Shown here: positions 17,618 through 27,066 of the stretch, in pieces
How the letters are laid out: the number at the start of each line of letters is the position of its first letter
Position numbering within the stretch: the first letter of the stretch is position 1
NCBI GenBank assembly: GCA_022483465.1
Contig: JAKVNF010000002.1
Location: forward strand, 682,001-746,000
Origin: Lachnospiraceae bacterium
Lineage (GTDB): Bacteria; Bacillota; Clostridia; Lachnospirales; Lachnospiraceae
DNA length: 64,000 nucleotides
Direction: 5' to 3'
Made by a program: the position numbers and the translations under genes
The notes under the pieces: model-generated
What the model was told of the DNA's origin: nothing
Databases searched by the model: none
What the model saw: the letters and a program-made list of their open reading frames with translations, nothing else

Positions 17618-18355
17618 TTACGCTCGATCTGCAAACGGGTCAATGATCATAGCAGAGATGTTGTCGAGGCCGCCCCGTTTGTTCGCTTCGTCAACAAGTT
17701 CCTGCGGCTTCCCCGAGAGCGGTGTGTCGCTCTCCAGGATCTTCCGAATTTCCTCGTTTTCCAGCATATTGGTCAGGCCATCCGTGCACAGAAGGATCCG
17801 ATCCCCCCGGTGCAGGTCGCTGGTAAAGAAGTCGACGTCGATGTAGTCCTCCACGCCGACCGCCCTTGTGATCACGTTCTTTTCCGGATGGAACCTGGCC
17901 CGCTTCTCATCCAGGGTTCCCGAGAGCACCATCTCCTCCACCAGAGAGTGATCGACGGTGATCTGGGTGATGTCCTTTCCCACGAGGTAGAGCCTCGAGT
18001 CTCCCACGTTGGCGGCATGCAGAACACTCCCCTCCACGACGCACAGCACCATCGTGGTGCCGCAGCCGCGGTAGGCCTCCACCATACGGCTCGTGCGGTG
18101 GAGTCCGGCGTTGACGTTGTGCAGGGAGACGTCCAGGATATCCCGAAGGTTCCCGGACTTCTGCTGCTTCACCTGCTCCACCATCTGCGTCACCGCGTAC
18201 CGGGAGGCGTAATCCCCGGCCCGGTGTCCGCCCATGCCGTCCGCCACGATGTAGAGGTTGGGGAGCAGCCCCACCGGTGCATCGCTGGCGAAGAGGTAGT
18301 CCTGATTCATGGTCCTTTTTCGTCCAATGTCCGTAACAGAAAAAGACTGTGCCAT
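17618..18355 (-). CDS. prpC: PP2C-family protein phosphatase PrpC/Stp
   Basis: A 245-residue Mn/Mg-dependent phosphatase that reverses PrkC phosphorylation. I chose the ATG at 18355 (MAQSFSVTDIGRKRTMNQD), since this is where PP2C homology begins; a longer frame exists but lacks similarity and overlaps rlmN. Metal-binding motifs are DIGRKRTMNQD, VADGMGGHRAGDYAS, CTDGLTNML and GGLDNISAMII, and GCGTTMVLCVV and ANVGDSRLYL complete the PP2C set. It lies about 70 bp after rlmN and 18 bp before prkC, the standard phosphatase-kinase order in Clostridia. Confidence 0.95.
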   Translation of the reverse strand: MAQSFSVTDIGRKRTMNQDYLFASDAPVGLLPNLYIVADGMGGHRAGDYASRYAVTQMVEQVKQQKSGNLRDILDVSLHNVNAGLHRTSRMVEAYRGCGTTMVLCVVEGSVLHAANVGDSRLYLVGKDITQITVDHSLVEEMVLSGTLDEKRARFHPEKNVITRAVGVEDYIDVDFFTSDLHRGDRILLCTDGLTNMLENEEIRKILESDTPLSGKPQELVDEANKRGGLDNISAMIIDPFADRA

Positions 18356-18425
18356 ACCACTGTTGTCTTTCTGCGCCCTGGCAAGCGCCAAAATCGAGCA
18401 GGGGATCTGCTCTGCTCGATGATTT

Positions 18426-19481
18426 CTAACCCTGATTTTCGCGAAGGACTCTGTGCCGGAGCTGGCCGCATGCGCCGTCAATGTCCCGCCCCAGCACTCT
18501 CCTTATACTAACATTGATCCCGTGTTTTTCAAGCTGAACCTGGAAGGCCTCCACCGCTTGGCGGTCCGGGTGCTGATAGCCCCGCTCCTTCACCGGATTC
18601 ACCGGAATGAGGTTCACATGGGCGGACGCCTTTCTCGCAAGCTCCCCCAGAGCGTCTGCCTCCTCCTTCGAGTCGTTGACGCCGGCGATCAGGCTGTACT
18701 CAAAGGTGACCCGCCGGCCCGTCGTCTGGAAGTAGGCCTCCACGGCTTCCATGAGCTGTGCGATCGTGTAGTGATTTGCGATCGGCATGATCTCCCGGCG
18801 CTTTTCGTCGGTGGTCGCATGGAGGGACAGGGCCAGGGTGATGGAGAGATTCTCCTTCGCCAGGTCGTAGATGCGCGGCACGATGCCGCAGGTCGAGACC
18901 GTGACGTTTCGCATGGAGAGGTTGCGCCCGTTCTCATCCGTCAGCATGTGCAGGAAGGCGACCAGGTTGTCGTAGTTGTCCAGCGGCTCCCCGGTGCCCA
19001 TGACCACCACGTGGGAGATCTTCTCCCCGGTGATCTTCTCGACCCCGTAGACCTCCCCCAGCATCTCGCCGGCAAGGAGGTTCCGCTGCAGGCCGTCCAG
19101 GGTGGAGGCGCAGAAGCGGCACCCCATGCGGCAGCCCACCTGGGAGGAGATGCAGACGCTGTTCCCGAACTGGTACTTCATGAACACCGCCTCGACCAGC
19201 GCGTCGTCGTCCATCGCAAACAGGAACTTCTGCGTGCCGTCGAGCTTGGAGATCTGCCGGTCCACCATGCGGACCTTACACAGCGCAAAGCGCGAAGCCA
19301 GGTCCTCCTTCATCGCCTTCGGGAGGTTTGTCATCTCCTCATAGCGGTCCACGCCCTTGACGTGCATCCACTGATAGAGCTGTTTTGCCCGGAATTTCGG
19401 GTATCCGGCCTCCACCAGCACCGCCTGGAGCCGGTCCAGGGGGAGGGAGCGAAGGTCCGTCTTTGCTGCCGAATCAGCCAC
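18426..19481 (-). CDS. rlmN: 23S rRNA A2503 / tRNA A37 C2-methyltransferase RlmN
   Basis: A 351-residue radical-SAM enzyme that methylates C2 of A2503 in 23S rRNA and A37 of some tRNAs. The radical-SAM cluster motif is CRMGCRFC, followed by the SAM-binding GTGEPLDN. The C-terminal catalytic Cys lies in the ACGQLR stretch. I chose the GTG at 19481 (VADSAAKTDLRSLPLD) because AGGAGG lies 6 bases upstream; the frame is open further upstream, but that part runs inside rsmB. The start overlaps the rsmB stop, so the two rRNA-modification genes are coupled. Confidence 0.96.
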   Translation of the reverse strand: MADSAAKTDLRSLPLDRLQAVLVEAGYPKFRAKQLYQWMHVKGVDRYEEMTNLPKAMKEDLASRFALCKVRMVDRQISKLDGTQKFLFAMDDDALVEAVFMKYQFGNSVCISSQVGCRMGCRFCASTLDGLQRNLLAGEMLGEVYGVEKITGEKISHVVVMGTGEPLDNYDNLVAFLHMLTDENGRNLSMRNVTVSTCGIVPRIYDLAKENLSITLALSLHATTDEKRREIMPIANHYTIAQLMEAVEAYFQTTGRRVTFEYSLIAGVNDSKEEADALGELARKASAHVNLIPVNPVKERGYQHPDRQAVEAFQVQLEKHGINVSIRRVLGRDIDGACGQLRHRVLRENQG

Positions 19482-20883
19482 GTTCTGCCTCCTTTTCCGG
19501 CTTCTGAAACCGCGCGAGGAAAAAGCCGTCCGTGTGGTGGATGTGGGGGAAGAGCTGCAGACAGTTGCCCCGAATTCCCGGCATGTCCTTGGGAAGAAGG
19601 GGCGCAAGGTCTGTGGGGACCAGCCCCAGCTGCTTTTCCAGATAGGCCGCCTGGCGGTCGTTCTCCGCCAGGTCGATGGTACAGGTGGAGTACAGAAGGA
19701 TCCCGCCGGGCCGCACATAGCGGACCGCGTTTGCGAGGATCTTTCTCTGCAGCCGCACCAGAGAGCGGATCTTCTCCGCATCCACGTGGTACTTGATGTC
19801 CCGCTTCCTCGTGATCACCCCGAGTCCCGAACAGGGGACGTCGCAGAGCACAAAGTCTGCGGACGAAAAAAGCTCGGGGTTCTCCTGGGTGGCATCCCCC
19901 TCACGGATCGTGATGTTATCGATGCGCATTCTCGCTGCGTTTGCTGCGATCCGGTCCGTCTTCTCCCGGGAGAGGTCAAAGGCAAGGACCTTTCCCCTGG
20001 GAAGGAGGGAGGCAAGCAGCACGCTCTTTCCCCCGGGCGCCGCACAGAGATCCAGCACGGTCTCATCGCCGGATAGCCCCGCCGCCATGCCGATGAGGGC
20101 GCTGCTCTCATCCTGCACGGTGAAGATTCCCTCCGAAAAACCGGGGAGCTTGGTGACCGCGGGGATCTTGGTGAGGTACCAGCAGTCGGGAACCCACTTT
20201 GCCCTTTCTGCCGTGGCGCCAAGAGCCCGGATCTTTTCGATCGTCTCCTGCCGCTTTTCCTCCGGGATCCGCGGGTCAAAGCGGATGCAGACAGGCCGCA
20301 CCGCCATCATGGCCTTTGCCAGGGCGCCCGCGGTCTCCTTCCCGTAGTCCTCCTCCCAGATCGCCCGGATCTCCTCCGGCATCGAGAGGGCGGCCTCCTC
20401 GGAGGTGGTGAGGGCGCGCTGCGCCCTGACAGCGCCGCTCTCCCCGGCGATGAAGATCGTCTTCTTTCCGGGGACAGCTCCCGCCTCCTTCTCCCGGCAG
20501 ACGCTCCGCAAAATCGCGTTCAAAAAGCCCACCTTGTCCTGCAGGTGGTGGGCTTTGGCCAGGTTTAAGGTCTCGTTGACAGCGGCAAAATCCGGCACCG
20601 CATCCATGTATCGGATCTGGTAGATTCCCATCCGAAGGAGGATCCGGACCGTGCCCTTGACCTGGGTACTCGGGTTTTTGAGGTGCTGCCGGATGGTGTG
20701 GTCCAGCTCGCCCTCCCGTTCGATGACGCCCTCCGCGAAGCGCTTGATGAAGGCCTTCTCGGACTGCTCCATGTCATCGTGCGCATCCAGGGCGCGCCGG
20801 ATCAGCACGTTCGAAAAGGTCTTCTTGTGCTCCCGCTCCTGGAGGATGTGGAGGACAATCTCCCGCTCATTCTCTTCTCTCAT
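19474..20883 (-). CDS. rsmB: 16S rRNA m5C967 methyltransferase RsmB
   Basis: A 469-residue SAM-dependent enzyme that methylates C967 of 16S rRNA. The N-terminal 130 residues form a NusB-like RNA-binding domain (SEKAFIKRFAEGVIERE). The catalytic domain has the SAM site DLCAAPGGKSVLLASLL, the motif IV Cys in DVPCSGLGV and the second Cys in YSTCTIDLAEND. It ends overlapping the rlmN start and begins overlapping the stop of the zinc peptidase gene, so it is part of a tightly packed operon. Length and motif order match the family. Confidence 0.96.
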   Translation of the reverse strand: MREENEREIVLHILQEREHKKTFSNVLIRRALDAHDDMEQSEKAFIKRFAEGVIEREGELDHTIRQHLKNPSTQVKGTVRILLRMGIYQIRYMDAVPDFAAVNETLNLAKAHHLQDKVGFLNAILRSVCREKEAGAVPGKKTIFIAGESGAVRAQRALTTSEEAALSMPEEIRAIWEEDYGKETAGALAKAMMAVRPVCIRFDPRIPEEKRQETIEKIRALGATAERAKWVPDCWYLTKIPAVTKLPGFSEGIFTVQDESSALIGMAAGLSGDETVLDLCAAPGGKSVLLASLLPRGKVLAFDLSREKTDRIAANAARMRIDNITIREGDATQENPELFSSADFVLCDVPCSGLGVITRKRDIKYHVDAEKIRSLVRLQRKILANAVRYVRPGGILLYSTCTIDLAENDRQAAYLEKQLGLVPTDLAPLLPKDMPGIRGNCLQLFPHIHHTDGFFLARFQKPEKEAERG

Positions 20884-21593
20884 CGATCGTCCCGCCTCCT
20901 TCCCCCTGCGAGGATCACAAGACGCAGAAGCTGCAGGATGCTCGAAGCCGCGGCCGCGACGTAGGTCATGGCCGCCGCGCGAAGGACCGCCCGGGACCCC
21001 TTCTCCTCTTCCGGGGAGAGAATCCGGTAGTCGGTCAGCATGCGGAGCGCCCTGCGGCTCGCGTTGATCTCCACGGGCAGGGTCACCAGCTGAAACAAAA
21101 CGCCAAAGCAGAACAGCGCGATGCCGATGTTCACAAAGGTGTCGGACAGGCCCAGCACCAGGCCCAGGATCACGATCCAGATGCCCGCGTTGGAGCCGAA
21201 GTTGGCAACCGGCACCAGGGCCGTCCGAATCTGGAGCGGCACATAGCCCTGCTCATGCTGCATCACGTGTCCGCACTCGTGGGCGGCGACGCCGATCGCC
21301 GCCACCGAGGTGCTGCCGTAGACCGCATCCGAGAGGCGCACCGCCCCGGCCCGCGGGTCATAGTGGTCCGTCAGCTCGCCGGATATGTGCTCCACGTGCA
21401 CGTCGGTCACGCCGTTGCGGTTTAAAATCTCCTGCGCCGTCATGGCGCCGGTCATGCCGCAGGAGGAGCGGACCGTGGCATATCTGCGGTATACGGACTG
21501 CACCTGGGCGGAAGCCGCCATGCAGATCACGGCACCGATGATCACCAGCACGTAGGTCCAGTCAAAGTAGTAATAGCCGTAGCCGTACATCAC
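20880..21593 (-). CDS. Zinc metallopeptidase of the membrane-bound PF04298 family
   Basis: A 237-residue membrane protein with an N-terminal segment (FDWTYVLVIIGAVICMAASA), two or three further hydrophobic stretches, and the zinc-binding catalytic motif AAHECGHVMQHEQGYVP. This HExxH family is widespread in Firmicutes and commonly sits between fmt and rsmB, as here. Its substrate is not established. A possible role in membrane-protein turnover is inferred only from topology and motif. It overlaps fmt by 4 bases and rsmB by 4 bases, so it is expressed with translation and rRNA-modification genes. Confidence 0.9.
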   Translation of the reverse strand: MMYGYGYYYFDWTYVLVIIGAVICMAASAQVQSVYRRYATVRSSCGMTGAMTAQEILNRNGVTDVHVEHISGELTDHYDPRAGAVRLSDAVYGSTSVAAIGVAAHECGHVMQHEQGYVPLQIRTALVPVANFGSNAGIWIVILGLVLGLSDTFVNIGIALFCFGVLFQLVTLPVEINASRRALRMLTDYRILSPEEEKGSRAVLRAAAMTYVAAAASSILQLLRLVILAGGRRRDDR

Positions 21594-22540
21594 TGTGCTC
21601 CCTTCTCCGGATGCTGTCCCAGGATTCCCTCTGCCGGGTATCCCAGAAGAAAGTCTTTCACTGCCATGCGGCGCTTCCCCTCAGGCTGCACTTCCCGCAG
21701 CACCAAAACCCCATCGCCCGTCTGGACGCGGATCGCGTCCTTTGCAGCGGAGAGGATCGTGCCGGGAGCCGCCTCCATCTTCTTCTGGGGCTCTGCGTCC
21801 GCGTCCCAGATCTTCAGGATTTTTCCGCGGTAGTAGGTGTAGGCGCTCGGCCAGGAGTTGAGGCCCCGCACCAGGCGCTCGATGCGCGCCGCGGGCATGG
21901 TCCAGCTGATCTCGCCCTGGCGCTTGTTCAGCATCTTGGCGTAGCAGGAGCGGGCATCGTCCTGCTTTGTCCGCGTGATGGTGCCGTTTTCGATCTCATC
22001 CAGGGCCTTCAAAAGCAGGGGGCCGCCCATCGCGGCCAGCCGCTCATAGAGGTGCTCTGCCGTTTCCTTGGTCCCGATCTTCGTGCGCTCCTGCAGCAGG
22101 ATGTCGCCGGTGTCGAGGCCCTTGTCCATCTGCATGATGGTGATGCCGGTCTCCTCGTCCCCCTCGATGACAGCCCACTGGATCGGCGCCGCCCCGCGCC
22201 AGCGGGGAAGAAGGGAGCCGTGGATGTTCAGGCAGCCGTACCGGGGCAGGTCCAGGATCTCCTGGGAGAGGATCTGGCCGTAGGCCGCCACCACGATGGC
22301 ATCCGGGTGCTGCTCCCGCAGCACCTCCACCGCTGCCGCTTCCTTGACCTTGGCCGGCTGAAAGACCGGAATGCCCAGCTCTTTTGCCTTTGCCTTGACG
22401 TCGGACTCCTCCAGCGCCTTGCCGCGCCCCTTCTGCCGGTCCGGCTGGGTGACCACCAGGGTCACCTCATGCCGGGAGGCGGCAAGCGCTGAAAGCGCCG
22501 GGACCGCAAAGTCCGGGGTTCCCATAAAGATGATTCTCAT
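21590..22540 (-). CDS. fmt: Methionyl-tRNA formyltransferase
   Basis: A 316-residue enzyme that formylates the initiator Met-tRNA with 10-formyl-tetrahydrofolate. It starts MRIIFMGTPDFAVPALSALA and carries the catalytic region NIHGSLLPRWRGAAPIQWAV, which holds the Asn-His pair, with the Asp in MDKGLDTGDILL. The C-terminal OB-like tRNA-binding domain includes VRGLNSWPSAYTYYRG. The start codon overlaps the stop of def, whose product later removes the formyl group. Length and motif order are typical. Confidence 0.97.
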   Translation of the reverse strand: MRIIFMGTPDFAVPALSALAASRHEVTLVVTQPDRQKGRGKALEESDVKAKAKELGIPVFQPAKVKEAAAVEVLREQHPDAIVVAAYGQILSQEILDLPRYGCLNIHGSLLPRWRGAAPIQWAVIEGDEETGITIMQMDKGLDTGDILLQERTKIGTKETAEHLYERLAAMGGPLLLKALDEIENGTITRTKQDDARSCYAKMLNKRQGEISWTMPAARIERLVRGLNSWPSAYTYYRGKILKIWDADAEPQKKMEAAPGTILSAAKDAIRVQTGDGVLVLREVQPEGKRRMAVKDFLLGYPAEGILGQHPEKGAQ

Positions 22541-23055
22541 TCCCGCTCCTCTCCGCTCTCCTCTTCGTCCTCTTCCTCGTCCTCCGGGGCGTCGGTGTCG
22601 ACGAGCCCGCCGATGGTCTTGGTGGTGTAGAGGATGCCGTCGAGATGGTCAAACTCGTGGCACATGCAGCGGGCAAAGAGCTCCGTGCCCTCAATCGTGA
22701 AGGGCTGCATGTTCTCGTCCAGGGCCTTCGTCACCACGTGGGCGGGGCGGATCACCTCTCCCACCTTGCCGGGGACGGAGAGGCACCCCTCCATGCCGTC
22801 CTGCTCCCCGTCCTGCTCGATGATCTCCGGGTTGACAAACACGTGGGGATCGTTCTGCTCCGGGGAGACATCGATCACCACAATGCGCTTTAAGATGCCG
22901 ACCTGCGGGGCCGCAAGGCCCACGCCGTTGGCATCATACATGGTCTCGAGCATATCCTGAATCAGCTCCTTGAGGCGCGGGGTCATCTCCTTGACTTCCT
23001 TCGCCCGCTTCTCCAGGATGGGGTCTCCAATCTCTCTGATCGTCAACAGTGCCAT
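22537..23055 (-). CDS. def: Peptide deformylase
   Basis: A 172-residue metalloenzyme that removes N-formyl groups from nascent proteins. All three motifs are present: GVGLAAPQVG, EGCLSVPG (metal Cys) and CHEFDHLDG (HExxH with both His ligands). The C-terminus is long and strikingly acidic (DAPEDEEEDEEESGEERE), an extension beyond the catalytic core that is not part of the family fold. It lies 20 bp after priA and overlaps fmt by 4 bases. Confidence 0.97.
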   Translation of the reverse strand: MALLTIREIGDPILEKRAKEVKEMTPRLKELIQDMLETMYDANGVGLAAPQVGILKRIVVIDVSPEQNDPHVFVNPEIIEQDGEQDGMEGCLSVPGKVGEVIRPAHVVTKALDENMQPFTIEGTELFARCMCHEFDHLDGILYTTKTIGGLVDTDAPEDEEEDEEESGEERE

Positions 23056-23074
23056 ATCTTGTATTCCTTTCTGT

Positions 23075-25399
23075 CTACCATGCGTTCACCGGGTCAAAAT
23101 CAAACTGGAGGGAGAGCGGAAGCTTTCCGTCCGGGTTGACCGCGGCGCACAGAAGTTCGATTCTGTCTTTACAAGTCACAAGTGTACCATATTTCTGACA
23201 TTTTACATAGACCGCGAAGCGGTACGCGTCCCGAAGGCGCGCATAGGAGGCCGGAGCGGGGCCGATGATGAGGACCCGGGGCGGCGTCTGGTTCCGGTTG
23301 AGGCCAGCACAGATCCTGTCCAGGAGCTCCTTGCACCGCCCGGCAAAGAGGAGCGCCGTGTCCTCGTCCTTGGAGGACACCTCCACCGCCAGCATGTGCC
23401 AGACCGGCGGGTAGAGCAAAAGGCGCCGATACTGGATCTCCTCCCGGTAGAACCCGCCGTAGTCCTGATCTGCCGCGTACCGGACCGCGTAGTTGTCCGG
23501 CTGGTAGGTCTGGATGATAACATCCCCCGCCTTGGTCCCCCGGCCCGCCCGGCCGGCGGCCTGGGTGAGGAGGGAGAAGGTGCGCTCGGAGGCCATGTAG
23601 TCGTCCGCCCCCAAAGACATGTCCGCGAGGAGAATCCCCATGAGGGTGACGTTCGGGAAGTCGTGTCCCTTGACAATCATCTGGGTGCCGAGGAGAATGT
23701 CCGCCTCCTCATTGGCAAAGGCCGTCAGGATCTTTTCGTAGGCGCCCTTTTTCGCCGTGGTGTCCGCGTCCATCCGAAGAACCCGGGCCCGGGGGAACAT
23801 CTTCGTCACCTGCTCCTCGATCTGCTCCGTGCCCGCACGGAACCCCGAGACGAGCTTCGAGCCGCAGGAGGGGCACTGGTGTACCATCGGGGTCTCATAG
23901 CCGCAGTAGTGGCAGACCAGCTTCCCGTTTTTGTGGAGGGAGAGGGAGACGTCGCAGTGGGGGCACTTGATGACGGCGCCGCAGGAGCGGCAGGACACAA
24001 AGCCCGAAAACCCCCGGCGATTCAAAAAGAGCATCACCTGCTCGCCCCGGGAGAGCTTCTCCTCCATGAGAGTAAGGAGGGGCTTGGAGAGGATGCTCCG
24101 GTTTCCCTGCCGGAGCTCCTCCCGCATGTCCACGATCTGCACGGACGGAAGGGTCCCGCCCGTCAGGCGCCTTGTCAGGGTGTAGTAGCGGTACTCGCCG
24201 CTCTCCGCCCGGTACATGGACTCCAGAGAGGGCGTTGCAGAGCCAAGCACCACCACCGCCTGGTGCATCTTTGCGATCTGCGCCGCGATATCCCTTGCGT
24301 GGTACTTCGGCATGTGCTCGTTCTTGTAGGACTCCTCGTGCTCCTCGTCAATCACGATGATGCCGATGTGGGGAAAAGGCGTAAAGAGGGCGGACCTGGG
24401 GCCGATGATGACGTCGATCTCCCCCCGGCGCGCCCGCTCGAACTGATCGCTCTTTTCCCCCTCGGAGAGGGTGCTGTTCATCACCGACACCCGGTCCCCG
24501 AAGTGGCGGTAGAACCGAAGGAGCGTCTGGTAGGTCAGGGAGATCTCGGGGATCAGCATGATGGCCTGTCGGCCCGAAGCTACGATTTTCTCGATGATCC
24601 TAATGTAGACCTCGGTCTTTCCAGAGCCCGTGATCCCGTGGAGGAGGGAAATCCGCTTCGCGTCCGGGTCCCCGGCCTGCAGGCCGGTAAAATCCCGGAA
24701 GATTTCCTCCACCACGTTCTCCTGCTCGGGGGAGAGGGCGAGGTTCTTTTTGGCCACCTCCCCCAGGGACACCGGGTTTCGCAGGGAGGTCTCGGTCTTC
24801 ACCTCCAAAACCCCCTGGGCCTGCATGGCGGCGATGGTCCTTGCCGGCACGTGGAGCTTTCCCGTCACCAGGGTGTAGGGCTGGGCCGGGACGTCGATCA
24901 AAGCCTGCAGGAGGCGCTCCCGCGCCACCTGGTGCTTTCTCTGGTAAAAGTCCAGCTTCTCCAGGGCCTGCTCCCGGGAGAGCACAAGGCGGATCTCCTT
25001 GGTCTCGACGGGCTTTTTCTCCTTTCTTGCGGTGAGCACGGTCTTGAGGGCCGTGATCATCGTGGACCCGTAGCGCTCCCGCATCCAGGCGGCGAGCTCC
25101 ACCGCCTTCTCCCCGGTCTCATCCGTCCCCTTTCTGCCGATTCCCAGGATCGCCTTGATCTTCTCCGCCGGGTAATCGCAGGTGTCGCAAAAGCCGACGA
25201 CAAAGCCCGTCACCTTTCGGTTGGCCCGCCCAAAGGGAATCTCCACCAGGCTCCCCAGAACGATTTTGTCCGAGAGCTCCGCCGGGATGCGGTAGGTAAA
25301 GGGCCGGTCCAGGGCGCCGGCCGAGATGTCCACAATCACGCTGGCATATCGTTCCTGTTTCTGCATTCCGATTGAAAATGCCGGCCCACCGGCCGGCAT
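23075..25399 (-). CDS. priA: Primosomal replication-restart helicase PriA
   Basis: A superfamily 2 3'-5' helicase that reloads the replisome at stalled forks. The N-terminal DNA-binding domain (YASVIVDISAGALDRPFTY) is followed by Walker A GITGSGKTEVY, the DEEH box IIVIDEEHEESYKNE, and a zinc-binding insertion with paired Cys (CRSCG, CPHC, CHYCG, CPSCG). I take the ATG at 25399 because GGGAGG lies just upstream; the ATG at 25366 (MQKQERYAS) is a possible alternative that starts exactly at the conserved domain. The gene lies between murE and def. Confidence 0.95.
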   Translation of the reverse strand: MPAGGPAFSIGMQKQERYASVIVDISAGALDRPFTYRIPAELSDKIVLGSLVEIPFGRANRKVTGFVVGFCDTCDYPAEKIKAILGIGRKGTDETGEKAVELAAWMRERYGSTMITALKTVLTARKEKKPVETKEIRLVLSREQALEKLDFYQRKHQVARERLLQALIDVPAQPYTLVTGKLHVPARTIAAMQAQGVLEVKTETSLRNPVSLGEVAKKNLALSPEQENVVEEIFRDFTGLQAGDPDAKRISLLHGITGSGKTEVYIRIIEKIVASGRQAIMLIPEISLTYQTLLRFYRHFGDRVSVMNSTLSEGEKSDQFERARRGEIDVIIGPRSALFTPFPHIGIIVIDEEHEESYKNEHMPKYHARDIAAQIAKMHQAVVVLGSATPSLESMYRAESGEYRYYTLTRRLTGGTLPSVQIVDMREELRQGNRSILSKPLLTLMEEKLSRGEQVMLFLNRRGFSGFVSCRSCGAVIKCPHCDVSLSLHKNGKLVCHYCGYETPMVHQCPSCGSKLVSGFRAGTEQIEEQVTKMFPRARVLRMDADTTAKKGAYEKILTAFANEEADILLGTQMIVKGHDFPNVTLMGILLADMSLGADDYMASERTFSLLTQAAGRAGRGTKAGDVIIQTYQPDNYAVRYAADQDYGGFYREEIQYRRLLLYPPVWHMLAVEVSSKDEDTALLFAGRCKELLDRICAGLNRNQTPPRVLIIGPAPASYARLRDAYRFAVYVKCQKYGTLVTCKDRIELLCAAVNPDGKLPLSLQFDFDPVNAW

Positions 25400-25419
25400 C
25401 CTACCTCCCACGCTCCTTG

Positions 25420-26934
25420 TCAGTTTGCTGCCTTTTTGTCTTCCTCCAGGATCTCGCGGATGATCACCCGCTCGTCCATCGGGTACTTGACCCCCCGGAT
25501 CTCCTGGTAGTCCTCGTGGCCCTTGCCGGCCAGGACGATGATGTCCCCGGGCTCTCCGTGGTGGATCGCGTAGGCGATCGCCTCCTTCCGGTCCGGAATC
25601 ACGACGTACTTTCCGTCGGTCTTCTTGATGCCGGTCTCGATGTCCGCGATGATGTCCAGGGGCTCCTCGAACCGGGGATTGTCGGAGGTGATGATCGTGA
25701 AGTCCGACATCCTGCCGGAGACCTCTCCCATCTCAAAGCGGCGCAGCTTGGAGCGGTTTCCGCCGCAGCCAAAGAGCGTCACGATCCGGTTGTGCCGGTA
25801 CTCCTTCAGGGCGGCGAGAAGGCTCTCCAGAGCCACCGCGTTGTGGGCGTAGTCGATCATCAGCGTGAACTTGTCCGAGACCTTCATGAGCTCGATTCTG
25901 CCCTTGACGTGGGCCTGCTTCAGGGCCTGCTCGATGTCCTGCTCGGGCACAGCAAAGTGCCGGCAGATCGCGATCGCGCACAGCGCGTTGTAGACGGAGA
26001 AGCGCCCCGGGGTCGGGACCTCGGCGTGGAGCTTGAGGAGTCCCTCGGTGTCAAAGCTGATGCCCAGCTCGCCGGGCTTTTCGATCAGGGCAAAGTTGTC
26101 GGCATAGAGGTCGTTGGTCTTGCCAAGGCCGAAGGTCTCCACGCTGCAGGTGTGGCCCTCGAGCACCTGCTGCACGTGCTCGTCGTCCCCGTTGACGATG
26201 CCCACCCTGCACTGGCGAAACAGCATGCCCTTGCAGTGCAGGTAGTCCTCGAAGGAGGCGTGCTCGTTGGGGCCGATGTGGTCCGGGGAGATGTTCGTAA
26301 AGACGCCGATGTCGTAGACGATGGCGCCCACCCGCTCCTGCATCAGGGCCTGGGAGGAGACCTCCATCACGACCGCCTGGACGCCCGCATCCGCCATCTC
26401 CCGCAGGGTCTTCTGCAGGACGATGGACTCGGGGGTAGTGTTGGCGCTGGGCACGTGGACATCATGATAGGTGGACTCGATCGTCCCCACAAGGCCCACG
26501 TCAACGCCTGCTGCCGCCAAAATCGACCGGACGAGATAGGTGGTGGTGGTCTTTCCCTTGGTGCCCGTGACGCCGATCATCTTCATGCGGCGGGACGGGT
26601 TCCCGTACCAGTTGGCGGAGATCACCGCCATCGCGTGGCGGGAGCTGTCCACCAGCACCTGCACCACGCCCGGATTCTGCACCTGCACCGCGTGCTCCAC
26701 CACCAGCACGTCGGCGCCGGCCTGGGCAGCCTTCCCGGCAAAGGCGTGGCCGTCGCTGTTGGCCCCACTGATGCAGAAGAAGAGATCCCCGGGCTTTACC
26801 TTCCGGGAGTCATTCTGAATTCCGGTCACTTCCCGGCTCTCTCTTGCCGTCACCAGTCCCGGGTCCGTGATCAGCGACCCGTCCTCTGCCACCAGGTGGT
26901 ATTCCAATCCCTCCAAAAGGCTCTTCAGTATCAT
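25420..26934 (-). CDS. murE: UDP-MurNAc-tripeptide synthetase MurE (meso-DAP type)
   Basis: A 504-residue Mur ligase that adds the third residue of the peptidoglycan stem peptide in the cytoplasm. The N-terminal UDP-binding domain is followed by the ATP site GVTGTKGKTTTTYLV, the central catalytic region and the substrate-selecting motif TSDNPRFEEP. DNPR is the established signature for meso-diaminopimelate, so the wall is predicted to be DAP-type. The ATG at 26934 has AAAGGG upstream. It is the first gene of the ten-gene minus-strand block and has its own promoter. Confidence 0.97.
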   Translation of the reverse strand: MILKSLLEGLEYHLVAEDGSLITDPGLVTARESREVTGIQNDSRKVKPGDLFFCISGANSDGHAFAGKAAQAGADVLVVEHAVQVQNPGVVQVLVDSSRHAMAVISANWYGNPSRRMKMIGVTGTKGKTTTTYLVRSILAAAGVDVGLVGTIESTYHDVHVPSANTTPESIVLQKTLREMADAGVQAVVMEVSSQALMQERVGAIVYDIGVFTNISPDHIGPNEHASFEDYLHCKGMLFRQCRVGIVNGDDEHVQQVLEGHTCSVETFGLGKTNDLYADNFALIEKPGELGISFDTEGLLKLHAEVPTPGRFSVYNALCAIAICRHFAVPEQDIEQALKQAHVKGRIELMKVSDKFTLMIDYAHNAVALESLLAALKEYRHNRIVTLFGCGGNRSKLRRFEMGEVSGRMSDFTIITSDNPRFEEPLDIIADIETGIKKTDGKYVVIPDRKEAIAYAIHHGEPGDIIVLAGKGHEDYQEIRGVKYPMDERVIIREILEEDKKAAN

Positions 26935-26960
26935 TGCAATTCCCTTTCTGCTCGTTTGGC

Positions 26961-26996
26961 CGGGGCATGTTTGGCCCCGTGAAGAGGATTATAACA
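26961..26996 (-). promoter_or_regulatory. Extended -10 promoter and leader hairpin of the murE operon
   Basis: On the minus strand TGTTATAAT (TG at 26995-26996, TATAAT at 26988-26993) is an extended -10 element about 54 bp from the murE ATG; the -35 region is poor. The leader then contains a 6-bp GC stem, CGGGGC / GCCCCG (26961-26979). Confidence 0.6.
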
Positions 26997-27066
26997 TCGC
27001 CGGGGAAGTGGGGAAATCCCAAAGACGGGCAAGGAAGACGGAATCCGATATTTCCGGACGGCAAAA

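Noticed and set aside
16439-18511. 690-codon open frame on the plus strand
   Set aside because: It lies antisense to the kinase and phosphatase genes, whose motifs are unmistakable. Such long frames come from GC-rich codon bias; its sequence is Val-, Leu- and His-rich with no domain.
22970-25375. 801-codon open frame on the plus strand
   Set aside because: Antisense to priA and low in complexity; no ribosome-binding site or known fold.
25372-26982. 536-codon open frame on the plus strand
   Set aside because: Antisense shadow of murE, which is certain from its motifs.
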